From: Thermoplasmatota archaeon | GTDB taxonomy: Archaea; Thermoplasmatota; E2; DHVEG-1 | Direction of reading: 5' to 3' | Assembly: GCA_022866015.1 (NCBI GenBank) | Contig: JALHTX010000054.1 | Coordinates: forward strand, 1-23,489 | Length of the DNA: 23,489 bases | Shown here: positions 6,830 to 14,067 of the stretch, piece by piece | Position numbering within the stretch: the stretch's first letter is position 1 | How the letters are laid out: each line of letters opens with the position of its first letter | The notes under the pieces: model-generated | What the model saw: only the letters and a program-made list of their open reading frames with translations | The model's database searches: none | Told to the model about the DNA's origin: nothing | Made by a program: the position numbers and the translations under genes

Positions 6830-7258
6830 TTATGCAACTTCTGGTCCTGATTGCCCTTTTGTGGGTTTATTATCTCCCAAGCGTACTTGAGGTAAAGGTA
6901 TCGGTGGGGGTAAAGCTAAGTCTTTTGCAATTCCTACAGCCTCTGGTACACATGCATGCATTATTGCTGTATGCAAATTACTCGCTACTTCATCAGGTAT
7001 CTTTCTTGTATCATTCCATTCTTTTGATATGGCTTTTGCATCGTCGTTTTCATATATCAGTTGACCTTCTATTTTTATTACACCTACTGAGCCATAGCTT
7101 GCAGTGTATTGAAAATCAACAGATGTTTCATTTTCTTTTATGTAGGCTATATGTGTAAAAGAACTGTTATGATCTATTCTTATCTGTTTAGGTCTTTCAT
7201 CAAGATTGGTATATCTTCTTGCTTCTATGGTCTTTAAGTTGATATTTTTGATTTTCAT
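6830..7258 (-). CDS. hypothetical protein, possibly SecB-fold
   Basis: 142 residues, no signal peptide or membrane segment. The first half is beta-strand rich (FTHIAYIKE, VDFQYTASY, GVIKIEGQLIY). The second half has an Asp/Lys helix, then EVASNLHTAIMHACVPEAV and a proline-rich end with LPPPIPLPQV. That order, strands with a YG/GxIKIEG pattern, a helix, a P-E-A helix and a PPxxLP end, resembles SecB-like export chaperones, but no search was run and it is a weak inference. I chose the ATG at 7258 over a TTG six bases upstream. It may be cotranscribed with pyrH. Confidence 0.7.
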   Translation of the reverse strand: MKIKNINLKTIEARRYTNLDERPKQIRIDHNSSFTHIAYIKENETSVDFQYTASYGSVGVIKIEGQLIYENDDAKAISKEWNDTRKIPDEVASNLHTAIMHACVPEAVGIAKDLALPPPIPLPQVRLGDNKPTKGQSGPEVA

Positions 7259-7353
7259 AATCAATGGCGGTAAAAGAATACCTTGTTTTTACATGTTTCG
7301 TTTATTTAGTTAATTTTTATAAAAAATATTTTGTCCACATGTAATATCTAAAA

Positions 7354-7683
7354 ATGTTAATAGTATTTTGGGTTGTGCTAAGTTCTGTATATAATTTTTT
7401 GTGTTCTTTTTTCATTATAAATAAATATTTTTTTATTTGTTTGATAATTTGTATTATAAGTAGAAGTGCAAAGGAGAAAAGAGAACGTGAAGACGCAATG
7501 GAAAACTTCCAATCTCTAAAAGATGAAAAGCAGCGTCTAGAATTACAATTCCAAACAGAAGTAAATATGTTAGATGCTAAAACAAATCCAGGTACTGAAA
7601 ACCTAGAAAACATTGTTATCACACCTACCAAAACTAATATTATAGTTCGTTTAGTTGCCCTTATCTGGTCACCAAATAACTAA
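7354..7683 (+). CDS. membrane-anchored coiled-coil protein, or 5'-decayed gene
   Basis: 109 residues. Residues 1-36 are hydrophobic (1-2 possible membrane helices), 37-70 a charged coiled coil (SAKEKREREDAMENF, EKQRLELQFQTEVNML), and the rest a compact segment ending VRLVALIWSPNN. A TATA-like TTTATAAAAAATA at 7316-7328 puts transcription start near 7350, matching a leaderless ATG at 7354. The hydrophobic N-terminus is encoded by simple T-rich DNA and could be non-coding, in which case the coiled-coil part is the remnant of a longer gene or starts at ATG 7498. I do not recognise the family. Confidence 0.5.
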   Translation: MLIVFWVVLSSVYNFLCSFFIINKYFFICLIICIISRSAKEKREREDAMENFQSLKDEKQRLELQFQTEVNMLDAKTNPGTENLENIVITPTKTNIIVRLVALIWSPNN

Positions 7684-7721
7684 TTAATTTTATTGATTTA
7701 TAATAAGATTTTTTCTAAATA

Positions 7722-7769
7722 TGTTTGGTTGTACCCCCATGTTATATTTTCTTTGGTAAAAACCAAACA
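7722..7769 (+). terminator. inverted repeat downstream of the coiled-coil gene
   Basis: TGTTTGGTT (7722-7730) and AACCAAACA (7761-7769), perfect 9-bp arms with a 30-nt spacer that contains CCCCC. A T-run follows at about 7790. It is probably a terminator; the interval 7684-7887 otherwise shows nothing. Confidence 0.35.
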
Positions 7770-7887
7770 ATATATTAAATTAAAACACTTTTTTCTTAAT
7801 AAAATTAGTGGTTTAAACAGTACCAATAAATAAAACATTTTTTTTACTTTACTTGTCAAGTTACACAATCGATGATTTTGGTATTAT

Positions 7888-8097
7888 TTATTTTTCTCTT
7901 TGCACAGCAAAAGCTATTCTTACTACAGCGCGATATTCCAAAATCTTATTTTTTTCCACTTTTGCAGTAAACCGTTCTACATCAATTGATTTAATATTTC
8001 TTATTGTATCTGCAGTTTCCTCAAGTGCATTTTTGGTAGCATCTTCCCAGCTCTTTGGTGAGCTTCCTATAACCTCAACTATTTTTATAACAACCAT
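7888..8097 (-). CDS. dodecin family flavin-binding protein
   Basis: 69 residues, the usual dodecin length. Dodecins form hollow dodecamers that store or scavenge flavins. The sequence shows the family pattern of one strand, a helix and two strands: VVIKIVEVIGSSPKSWEDAT, then a helix with ALEETADTI, then IKSIDVERFTAKV and EYRAVVRIAF. The flavin-stacking Trp is in KSWED near residue 17. Start chosen at ATG 8097 because GGAGTG at 8105-8110 stands 7 nt upstream; the longer form starting at 8112 lacks a ribosome site. Confidence 0.9.
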   Translation of the reverse strand: MVVIKIVEVIGSSPKSWEDATKNALEETADTIRNIKSIDVERFTAKVEKNKILEYRAVVRIAFAVQREK

Positions 8098-8149
8098 TTT
8101 AGTACACTCCATTTATTTTTTTATTGAGCCAAAATAAATTAAAGATTTG

Positions 8150-8275
8150 TCACCCTTCCACGACATAAATGTCGTGGCATTCCCTCGAGGGAAAAAAACA
8201 TCTGAGGATGTTTTAAACTAATAAGTTCCATGCGATTCATCCCTCAAACTAAAGTTTGGGGATTTCTCGCTTGGA
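8150..8275. mobile_element. hairpin cluster, possible IS200/IS605-type relic or non-autonomous element
   Basis: Four hairpins within 105 nt and no coding potential: CCACGACAT/ATGTCGTGG (8158-8177, 2-nt loop), the palindrome TCCCTCGAGGGA (8181-8192), AAAACATC/GATGTTTT (8195-8214), and CCTCAAACT/AGTTTGGGG (8242-8261, one G-T pair). IS200/IS605 elements and their TnpB-only derivatives carry subterminal hairpins of this kind, and the CCACGAC hairpin followed on the minus strand by AAGGGTGAC resembles a right end of such an element. No tnpA or tnpB gene remains. It may be a solo relic, a palindrome-associated miniature element, or an unrelated structured RNA. Confidence 0.4.
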
Positions 8276-8296
8276 TTTATTAAATTGAATAAATAT

Positions 8297-8656
8297 CTAA
8301 ATTGGCCCTGTGGTTGCGAGGGTTGGTAAAAAGTAACCGACAATTGCTGAGATGACCCATATAAGAATAGCTAGACCTAACGCTTTCAACCAACCAATAC
8401 TATACAAAAAGCGAAGAGCAATAAGCCAACCTAAACCTCCAAGTATAGAGGCTGCCCATTTAAATCCAGCTAACTCAGGTAGACTACCGAAGATATAGTA
8501 GACAGCTGTGTATATTATCGCTCCGATAAAAGCAGCCAATAAAGCAGTACCAAATCCCTCTGTTTCTCCAAATATTTTTGTAACGATATAGATTATAATC
8601 GCTGATATTATAAGACTTATTACAAATAAAATTACTGTTTCTATAATTGGATCCAT
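8297..8656 (-). CDS. small integral membrane protein
   Basis: 119 residues, almost entirely hydrophobic. About four membrane helices: residues 5-28, 37-58, 68-86 and 90-110, separated by short loops with few charges (FGETEG, SLPELAGFK). Small residues (Gly, Ala) recur in the helices. GGGAGGAG at 8667-8674 is a near-perfect Shine-Dalgarno about 10 nt before the ATG. I do not recognise the family and the neighbours give no clue. Confidence 0.8.
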   Translation of the reverse strand: MDPIIETVILFVISLIISAIIIYIVTKIFGETEGFGTALLAAFIGAIIYTAVYYIFGSLPELAGFKWAASILGGLGWLIALRFLYSIGWLKALGLAILIWVISAIVGYFLPTLATTGPI

Positions 8657-8892
8657 AATTTTTTCTCCTCCCTAATTCAGATTATGTATTTCTTTGTCAT
8701 TTATTTATTTAACGTTTTTTTTCAATAATTTCGCTGAGATTTAAGCATAATATTACCAAAAATGTATTACGATTTGTTCATACAGGACAAAATTTAAACC
8801 CTAAAACATCGGGAAAAAATTTATTATTGCCCCCATTGGTATATTTAGAAAAATACATAAATAACTTAAAATATGACCGTGCCGGGGAGTTT

Positions 8893-9663
8893 ATGATAAA
8901 GAGAATAATTACACTGATAATTGCTATTGTGATGATTACTTCTGGTTGTTTTTTATTAGCGCAGGGCCAGGAACTAGATGTAAATATAACATCGGAAGAT
9001 TCTTCAATTTCTATTGTTGAGAGCATACCATTTGAAGCTGTATCGGATAATTTTCTAGAATTTTGGATTCAAGACGGTGCAACAGATATCAGCGTTAGAA
9101 TAGATGGCGAGTCTATACTCTATGAATCAATTGGAAGTAATAAATATTCAAGTAATGTATCTTTATTGACTAATGAAGATATTATTAATACTATTGTGGC
9201 ATATAAACTCGACAAAGACTCTACTGAATTTGAAAAAACAATATTGTATAATCTTTCTTCATTAAAAATTACTTATGATGGAAAAGAAATCTATTCTAGC
9301 ACAAATATAAAATCTGGAAGTACAATAAATGTTGTTTTACAAAAAGAAAAAGAAGGGCAAACAATAAAAGTTGAAACCATTCCAAGTTGGATTTATATCA
9401 TTATTTTTATTGTTTTGTTAATAGCGCTGTTTATTATGTTTACAAAAAAACAAAAATCATCATATAAAAAAGAAAACATTGGTGGATCTGAAGAACTTTT
9501 AGCCACAAAAAAAGCATTACTTATGGAGACACTAAAAGAAATCGAAAAGAAGCATCGTAGTAAAAAAATATCAGATGATACTTATCATAAACTTAAAGAC
9601 GAATTTAAACAAGATGCAGTAGAAGCAATGAAACATCTTGAAGAATTAAAAAAAGTAATTTAA
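8893..9663 (+). CDS. exported single-pass membrane protein with cytoplasmic coiled coil
   Basis: 256 residues. A signal peptide occupies about 1-25 (KRIITLIIAIVMITSGC), with TSGC resembling but not matching a lipobox. A beta-rich outer domain follows to about residue 165, then one membrane helix (WIYIIIFIVLLIALFIMF), and a charged cytoplasmic tail with two helices (LLMETLKEIEKKHR; ISDDTYHKLKDEFK), like the short oligomerisation tails of SHOCT type. Start chosen at ATG 8893, which begins the signal peptide. GGAG lies only 3 nt upstream, while an A/T box at 8865-8874 fits a nearly leaderless mRNA. The stop overlaps that of rfcL. Confidence 0.8.
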   Translation: MIKRIITLIIAIVMITSGCFLLAQGQELDVNITSEDSSISIVESIPFEAVSDNFLEFWIQDGATDISVRIDGESILYESIGSNKYSSNVSLLTNEDIINTIVAYKLDKDSTEFEKTILYNLSSLKITYDGKEIYSSTNIKSGSTINVVLQKEKEGQTIKVETIPSWIYIIIFIVLLIALFIMFTKKQKSSYKKENIGGSEELLATKKALLMETLKEIEKKHRSKKISDDTYHKLKDEFKQDAVEAMKHLEELKKVI

Positions 9664-11072
9664 AAATCAAATAGACTTTGCTGAATATTATCAGATTTTT
9701 CTTCGGGATTTTCTTCTTTTTTTTCTTCCTGTATTTCTAATTTTTTAATTTCAGAGCTAGACATTATCTGCTTAAGTTTGTTACTATGGGTGGTACCTAG
9801 TAAATATTCTACTTCATTTTCTGTTAAATCCAACTTTTCTTTCATATTTATTGCAAAAGAAATATCATTTTTAAATATATGAATAAAATAAGAATAAACA
9901 TCTACTTTATTTTTTTTATTTGAAAGATGCGCTTCCTTGCTTAGTTTTTTAATAATTATATCTTTTATATTCAAATCTGTTTTACCAGTTTTTCTACTCC
10001 TAAGCCAAACGGGAAAATCATATTTATCATTAGGATAAGTATGAGTTTTTGCAACAGCCACACCACCATTCATAATATCATATGCATAAGACCAAAGACA
10101 ATAATCCTGACATTGAAAAGTTCTACCAAGAAATATATCTGCTTTTGATAATGCTTCAAAACCGTTTACAAGATCATCTCTATCAAGGTATTCCTTTGGA
10201 AGGTTTTCATTAATCCATAATATCAAAAGATTTGGATCCATATCTAAATGACTAGTGCTTTCTCTTATTGAACTCAAATTTTTATTTTTAAATACTTCAC
10301 GCATAAAAGTAAAAATATCTTTTTCACGATCACGATAACCTAAAACTTCAAGATTTGTTGAATCAATCTGTGTTCTATTCATTGAGACAGATTGTAAATC
10401 ATTAATCGCTGAGCGAATATCTCCTTTTGATCTGTCGGCTATAATCTGCAAGACTTTTTGATCAACATTTATACCTTCGGAAAGGCATATCTTCTTTAAA
10501 AGACCAAGTACTTGGTTTGGATATGGTTCATAAAAACGTATGAGTTTACAGATATTTTTTAAAACTTCACCGATACCTTTTATTAGACTATAATAGTCAT
10601 TAACAATTAATATTATAGGTTGATTAGTAATCTGTATAGTATCAATAATTGCTTTTTTACCACCGCGATCACTTAGATCATAACCTTCGGTAGAACTTTC
10701 AGCACGCTCATATAAATTATCTGCTTCATCAAGAATTATAAGTTTACGACCACCAGTTTTAGATGATATAAATGTGCCATCGTCAGAAAACGTTTCATTA
10801 ATTGCTCCATATGTTGCAACAGTTTTTATTTTTTGAGCATTTCTTGCATCAGATGTGTTTAACTCAATTGGTGTCCAACCAAAATCTTTTGCTAGAACAA
10901 TAGCACTACTTGTTTTACCTATTCCTGGTTTACCCGATAAAATAACTGCTTTATTTTGCGGGTTACCATTTGACCAAGCGCTAGCCCATTTTCTTAGTTC
11001 AATTACCGCTTTTTCATTTCCAACTATCTCTTTAAGAGATTTCGGTCGATATTTTTCTGTCCAATCCTCCAT
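9660..11072 (-). CDS. replication factor C large subunit (clamp loader)
   Basis: 470 residues, archaeal RfcL. With RfcS it loads the PCNA clamp onto primed DNA. Visible: N-terminal WTEKYRPKSLKEIVGN (RFC box II), Walker A GKPGIGKT at 47-54, Walker B LIILDEAD at 111-118, and sensor-2-type GDIRSAINDLQ in the third domain. The C-terminus is charged and ends with QQSLFDF at 464-470, a PCNA-interacting peptide. An A/T-rich TATA box at 11084-11096 lies about 25 nt before ATG 11072, so the mRNA is probably leaderless. Its TAA overlaps the convergent gene's TAA by two bases (9660-9663). Confidence 0.96.
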   Translation of the reverse strand: MEDWTEKYRPKSLKEIVGNEKAVIELRKWASAWSNGNPQNKAVILSGKPGIGKTSSAIVLAKDFGWTPIELNTSDARNAQKIKTVATYGAINETFSDDGTFISSKTGGRKLIILDEADNLYERAESSTEGYDLSDRGGKKAIIDTIQITNQPIILIVNDYYSLIKGIGEVLKNICKLIRFYEPYPNQVLGLLKKICLSEGINVDQKVLQIIADRSKGDIRSAINDLQSVSMNRTQIDSTNLEVLGYRDREKDIFTFMREVFKNKNLSSIRESTSHLDMDPNLLILWINENLPKEYLDRDDLVNGFEALSKADIFLGRTFQCQDYCLWSYAYDIMNGGVAVAKTHTYPNDKYDFPVWLRSRKTGKTDLNIKDIIIKKLSKEAHLSNKKNKVDVYSYFIHIFKNDISFAINMKEKLDLTENEVEYLLGTTHSNKLKQIMSSSEIKKLEIQEEKKEENPEEKSDNIQQSLFDF

Positions 11073-11238
11073 TTTTTCAAATTTAATATAATAAAAGGTA
11101 TTATTTTAATATTTACTAATAAAAACTTACATAACCTTTTTATCAGGAAAAGTTATTTTTTAATAACATTTTTAAATTACTTTCCTTACTAAGTAGGATA
11201 AAATACCATAATGGGATAAATAATCTTGAACTTAATTC

Positions 11239-11326
11239 TTGTGTAAGGCGAAACCAGAGCAATTCCCCCAAACAAAAACGGCAATATCCGTTTTAGCATT
11301 GCCCTAGCTACCCAACCCCACACAAA
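11239..11326 (-). ncRNA. candidate structured RNA
   Basis: Read on the minus strand: stem 1 of 11 pairs (11315-11325 with 11239-11249), an internal loop, stem 2 of 7 pairs (11298-11304 with 11257-11263), a 3/11-nt asymmetric loop, and stem 3 of 7 pairs (11288-11294 with 11275-11281) with a 6-nt loop. Four pairs are G-U on the minus strand and would be A-C mismatches on the plus strand, which points to a minus-strand transcript. A TATA box at 11344-11351 lies 22-25 nt upstream of the first stem. Four G-runs are present. No reading frame. I do not recognise the family; the stem-pocket-stem shape could be an H/ACA-type guide but no clear kink-turn is seen. Confidence 0.5.
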
Positions 11327-11343
11327 TTATGCTACGAGTTCTG

Positions 11344-11351
11344 TATATAAT
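11344..11351 (-). promoter_or_regulatory. TATA box of the minus-strand RNA candidate
   Basis: ATTATATA on the minus strand, 22-25 nt before the first base pair of the RNA candidate. The rest of 11073-11460 holds no gene that I can see. Confidence 0.45.
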
Positions 11352-11439
11352 AATCTTTTTATAATTAAATAAAAAATAAGCAGAAATAATGAATGAATGA
11401 TAGACCTAGTAAGGTAAATCCAAGTTTAATAGATAATAC

Positions 11440-11466
11440 GTTAATATACACTTTCATGAATGAAAG
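11440..11466 (+). promoter_or_regulatory. TATA box and palindromic operator-like site of the small-gene run
   Basis: A TATA-like TTAATATA at about 11441-11448 is followed at once by the palindrome CTTTCAT-GA-ATGAAAG (11451-11466). Transcription would start near 11468-11470, so the palindrome lies between the TATA box and the start site, where a bound repressor blocks the polymerase. The RHH protein at 11717-11857 is a candidate ligand. Confidence 0.4.
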
Positions 11467-11480
11467 AGGATAATCGGTTC

Positions 11481-11660
11481 ATGAGTCACATAAAAGATAA
11501 TGTCCACTACGTGGGGCGACCCATTAGAAAACGGGTACCCCGCAAACTAGATGTACAAAAAATTTACAACAAACAAAATACCAAAAAATACCAAAAAATA
11601 CAAAAACTTCCTAAAATCGATAGTAAAAAGCATAGAAAGTTCAGAAACTGGATATTTTAA
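11481..11660 (+). CDS. small basic protein, unknown
   Basis: 59 residues, very basic (many Lys and Arg; repeats such as KQNTKKYQKIQK), no Cys, no membrane segment. It looks like a nucleic-acid-binding or largely disordered peptide. I prefer ATG 11481 over ATG 11460 because the TATA box places transcription start near 11470, and GAGG at 11466-11469 can serve as ribosome site. The first third of the gene contains a GC-rich hairpin (arms 11510-11515 and about 11536-11541) that stands out from the A-rich remainder; the stretch could act as RNA rather than, or besides, protein. Confidence 0.4.
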   Translation: MSHIKDNVHYVGRPIRKRVPRKLDVQKIYNKQNTKKYQKIQKLPKIDSKKHRKFRNWIF

Positions 11661-11716
11661 AATCAACATATAAACATAATAAACCATACATAGATTAAAA
11701 ACAGCTTGTGAAAAAT

Positions 11717-11857
11717 ATGAAATATAAGAAAACCATATATTTATCAAAACAAGCAGAAGATAAATTAATAGAAATATCTAAAAAAGAAAACAGATCACAA
11801 AGCAATATGATAGAACATCTAATAATAAAATATGCAATAAAAACACCTAATCAATAA
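11717..11857 (+). CDS. short ribbon-helix-helix protein
   Basis: 46 residues with the RHH/CopG pattern: strand KKTIYLSKQAED, helix DKLIEISKKENR, turn, and helix SQSNMIEHLIIKYAIK. Such proteins bind DNA as dimers and often repress their own operon, either alone or as antitoxins. The stop is directly followed by the ATG of the next gene with no gap, so the two are translationally coupled. The codons are A-rich like those of the three other genes in this run. A likely target is the palindrome at 11451-11466. Confidence 0.65.
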   Translation: MKYKKTIYLSKQAEDKLIEISKKENRSQSNMIEHLIIKYAIKTPNQ

Positions 11858-11983
11858 ATGGTGAATAAAGAAATGGAACAAGATGAAAAAATAGACGCAT
11901 TAAAACAACTCCTAAACAGTGAGGAATACAAAAAAGATCTAAGAGAATTTCAGAATATGGTAGATAATTTAGATAATACTTAA
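11858..11983 (+). CDS. small acidic helical protein, unknown
   Basis: 41 residues, starting MVNKEMEQDEKID. Entirely helix-forming and acidic, with a heptad-like spacing of Leu, Ile and Met (ALKQLLNSEEYKK, FQNMVDNLDN). Its ATG abuts the stop of the RHH gene. It could be a partner of the RHH protein or of the following 106-residue protein. No toxin motif is visible. Confidence 0.5.
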   Translation: MVNKEMEQDEKIDALKQLLNSEEYKKDLREFQNMVDNLDNT

Positions 11984-12010
11984 AAACATTGAAAAAGGAG
12001 ATTTAGAAAT

Positions 12011-12331
12011 ATGATATTTGGAAAGCAGAAAAAAATGAAAGATGATACACTAGCATCCTTAAAAGAATTTGAAGAAATGCTTATAGATATGAATAAAAAT
12101 GGATATATAAAAAACGAAGAACTCGAAGAAGACCTACAAAAAATTAAAAAATTAAGAGATCTAGATAACAAAAAATATACATTACCAGAACTAATGATAG
12201 AAAATAGAGAAGTTGAAAAAGAATTTATAAACCAGTATCAAAAAGGAAAAATAAAAAGAGAAGAGCTCATACAAATACTAAAGGTAAACAAATTATTAGA
12301 AGATGATTATAACAAAGGTTTTCTTTCTTAA
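12011..12331 (+). CDS. helical charged protein, unknown
   Basis: 106 residues, more than half Lys, Glu, Asp and Asn, predicted nearly all helical. Two similar stretches are visible, around 17-48 (LKEFEEMLIDMNKNGYIKNE) and 70-95 (FINQYQKGKIKREELIQIL), each a helix, then a G-Y/K-I-K turn and another helix, like an internal duplication of a short-coiled-coil tail module. GGAG at 11997-12000 is 10 nt before the ATG. Last gene of the small run, followed by a hairpin at 12373-12396. Function unknown. Confidence 0.65.
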   Translation: MIFGKQKKMKDDTLASLKEFEEMLIDMNKNGYIKNEELEEDLQKIKKLRDLDNKKYTLPELMIENREVEKEFINQYQKGKIKREELIQILKVNKLLEDDYNKGFLS

Positions 12332-12372
12332 GTAAACTAAAAAAATAATTTTGTTGTTTTTACCGTCTATAT

Positions 12373-12396
12373 AAAAACGTCCTACATTACGTTTTT
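12373..12396 (+). terminator. hairpin after the small-gene run
   Basis: AAAAACGT (12373-12380) pairs with ACGTTTTT (12389-12396). A wider inverted repeat, TTTACCG/CGGTAAA at 12359-12365 and 12410-12416, encloses it. The rest of the interval up to 12560 shows nothing. Confidence 0.45.
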
Positions 12397-12624
12397 AAAA
12401 TAATCGATTCGGTAAACACAAATCAATAAACATACGACAAGAAATAATAACATATTACAATAAATTATAAAATGCAATTATTACAAGAGAACATCAATAA
12501 TAGAGGATTTAACAATTTGTTATTTTTATACTGTTTATTTTTAACTTTGTTACATTTATTATTAAGGATAAAATATAAGAGTACTTAATTTGTTAATTAC
12601 ATTAAATTTGAGGGAGTAAATATT

Positions 12625-14025
12625 ATGAGAAAAGGAATAGTTATTGTTGTCATTGGTTTGTTTATTGGAGTTAATATTATTCCTGGTATGAGCGAATCAA
12701 TAAAAGATGAAAATAAAAATTATGGAGAGTTTTTATCCAATACAGTTATACAGTCTAATATTCTAAGCTGTTATCGGAATAATATTGTTGCTATTTCAGA
12801 TGAATTTTCTTTTGACTATATGTCTTATACAGATCATGAACCTATATATATTGATGGGAATGAAAATTTTAATGTAGAAAATAGTGTTACTACAGGTAAT
12901 GGAACAGTAGAGTATCCTTATTTTATTGAAGGTTGGGAGATAAAATGTGATATTCAAGATGGAATTGTTATTAGAAACACAAGCGTCTATTTTATAATTA
13001 AAAATTGTTTTATTTATAATGGTGGGATGAAAAATGATGGTATAGTATTCTATAATGTAACTAATGGTACTATTGAATATAATATTATTACAAGGAATAG
13101 AAACGGCGTTATGTTTCGGGCTCAATATCCTGGTAAAGAGAATAGTAACGACAATATCATTTCAAATAATTCTATTACATATAATACAGAAGATGGTATA
13201 CATTTTGAACATACAGGTTGGGGTTGGCATAGTATGAATAGTATTTTTTCAAATGATATTGTTAGCAATACCCGAGGGATTTATATGATAATGTCTGCTA
13301 AGAATCAAGTATTATATAACAACATTTTCTCAAATGATGGATACGGTATTCAGTTGGATATGTGTATGGGAGGTGGTGAACAGAATATAATTCATCATAA
13401 TAATTTCTTTGATAATAAAGGAGAGGAAGGTCAGGTTTGTGAGTGGGGTGATCCCCTAAATTACTGGAATAACAGCTATCCTTATGGAGGTAACTTTTGG
13501 AGTGATTATAATGGTAAAGATAGTTATCATGGATCTAATCAGGATATTCAAGGTAGTGATGGAATAGGAGATTTACCCTATGATGTTCCAGAAGGTAAGA
13601 ACCAAGATAAGTATCCATTGATGGAACCCGGGAATATTTCAAATAATCCACCAAATAAACCCAGTAAACCAGTAGGACAAATAAATGGTATGATAAGACA
13701 AGAATACTCATATACAACTAATACAACTGATCCTGATGGAAACCAAGTATATTATAATTGGAGTTGGGGAGATAATGCCTATAGTGGTTGGATAGGACCA
13801 TATGATTCTGGTGAAAAGATAAACGAGTCTCATATTTGGGCTATGAAAGGTAACTACGAAATAAAGGTTAAAGCAAGAGATATTTATGGATATGAGAGCG
13901 AATGGTCAGACCCACTAGCAATCAGAATGCCAAAGATATACACCTATAATCCAATAATTCAATTGCTTCTGAAAATGTTGGAACGTTTTCCTTTCTTTGA
14001 AAAAATACTAAACCAATACTTGTAA
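12625..14025 (+). CDS. secreted NosD-like beta-helix protein with PKD domain and hydrophobic C-terminal tail
   Basis: 466 residues. Signal peptide at 1-23 (GIVIVVIGLFIGVN). Residues 75-340 form a right-handed parallel beta-helix of the NosD/periplasmic-copper-binding type: the entry segment VEYPYFIEGWEI, many N-x-I-x-x-N rungs (ISNNSITYN, LYNNIFSND, IHHNNFFDN), and the family end GNFWSDYNGKD...GDLPYDVP...DKYPLM. A PKD/fibronectin-like domain follows (about 345-435), and the last 30 residues are amphipathic and hydrophobic (MLERFPFFEKILNQYL). Probably displayed on the cell surface. GAGGGAG lies 10 nt before the ATG; a TATA-like AAATATAA at about 12571-12578 is upstream. Confidence 0.88.
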   Translation: MRKGIVIVVIGLFIGVNIIPGMSESIKDENKNYGEFLSNTVIQSNILSCYRNNIVAISDEFSFDYMSYTDHEPIYIDGNENFNVENSVTTGNGTVEYPYFIEGWEIKCDIQDGIVIRNTSVYFIIKNCFIYNGGMKNDGIVFYNVTNGTIEYNIITRNRNGVMFRAQYPGKENSNDNIISNNSITYNTEDGIHFEHTGWGWHSMNSIFSNDIVSNTRGIYMIMSAKNQVLYNNIFSNDGYGIQLDMCMGGGEQNIIHHNNFFDNKGEEGQVCEWGDPLNYWNNSYPYGGNFWSDYNGKDSYHGSNQDIQGSDGIGDLPYDVPEGKNQDKYPLMEPGNISNNPPNKPSKPVGQINGMIRQEYSYTTNTTDPDGNQVYYNWSWGDNAYSGWIGPYDSGEKINESHIWAMKGNYEIKVKARDIYGYESEWSDPLAIRMPKIYTYNPIIQLLLKMLERFPFFEKILNQYL

Positions 14026-14067
14026 CTAAAAAAACCATCTCTAAATATTTCCTCTTATTTTTTTGAT

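Noticed and set aside
11236..11330. RNase P or SRP RNA at the 11.24-11.33 kb structure
   Set aside because: Too short, and the conserved cores of both RNAs are absent.
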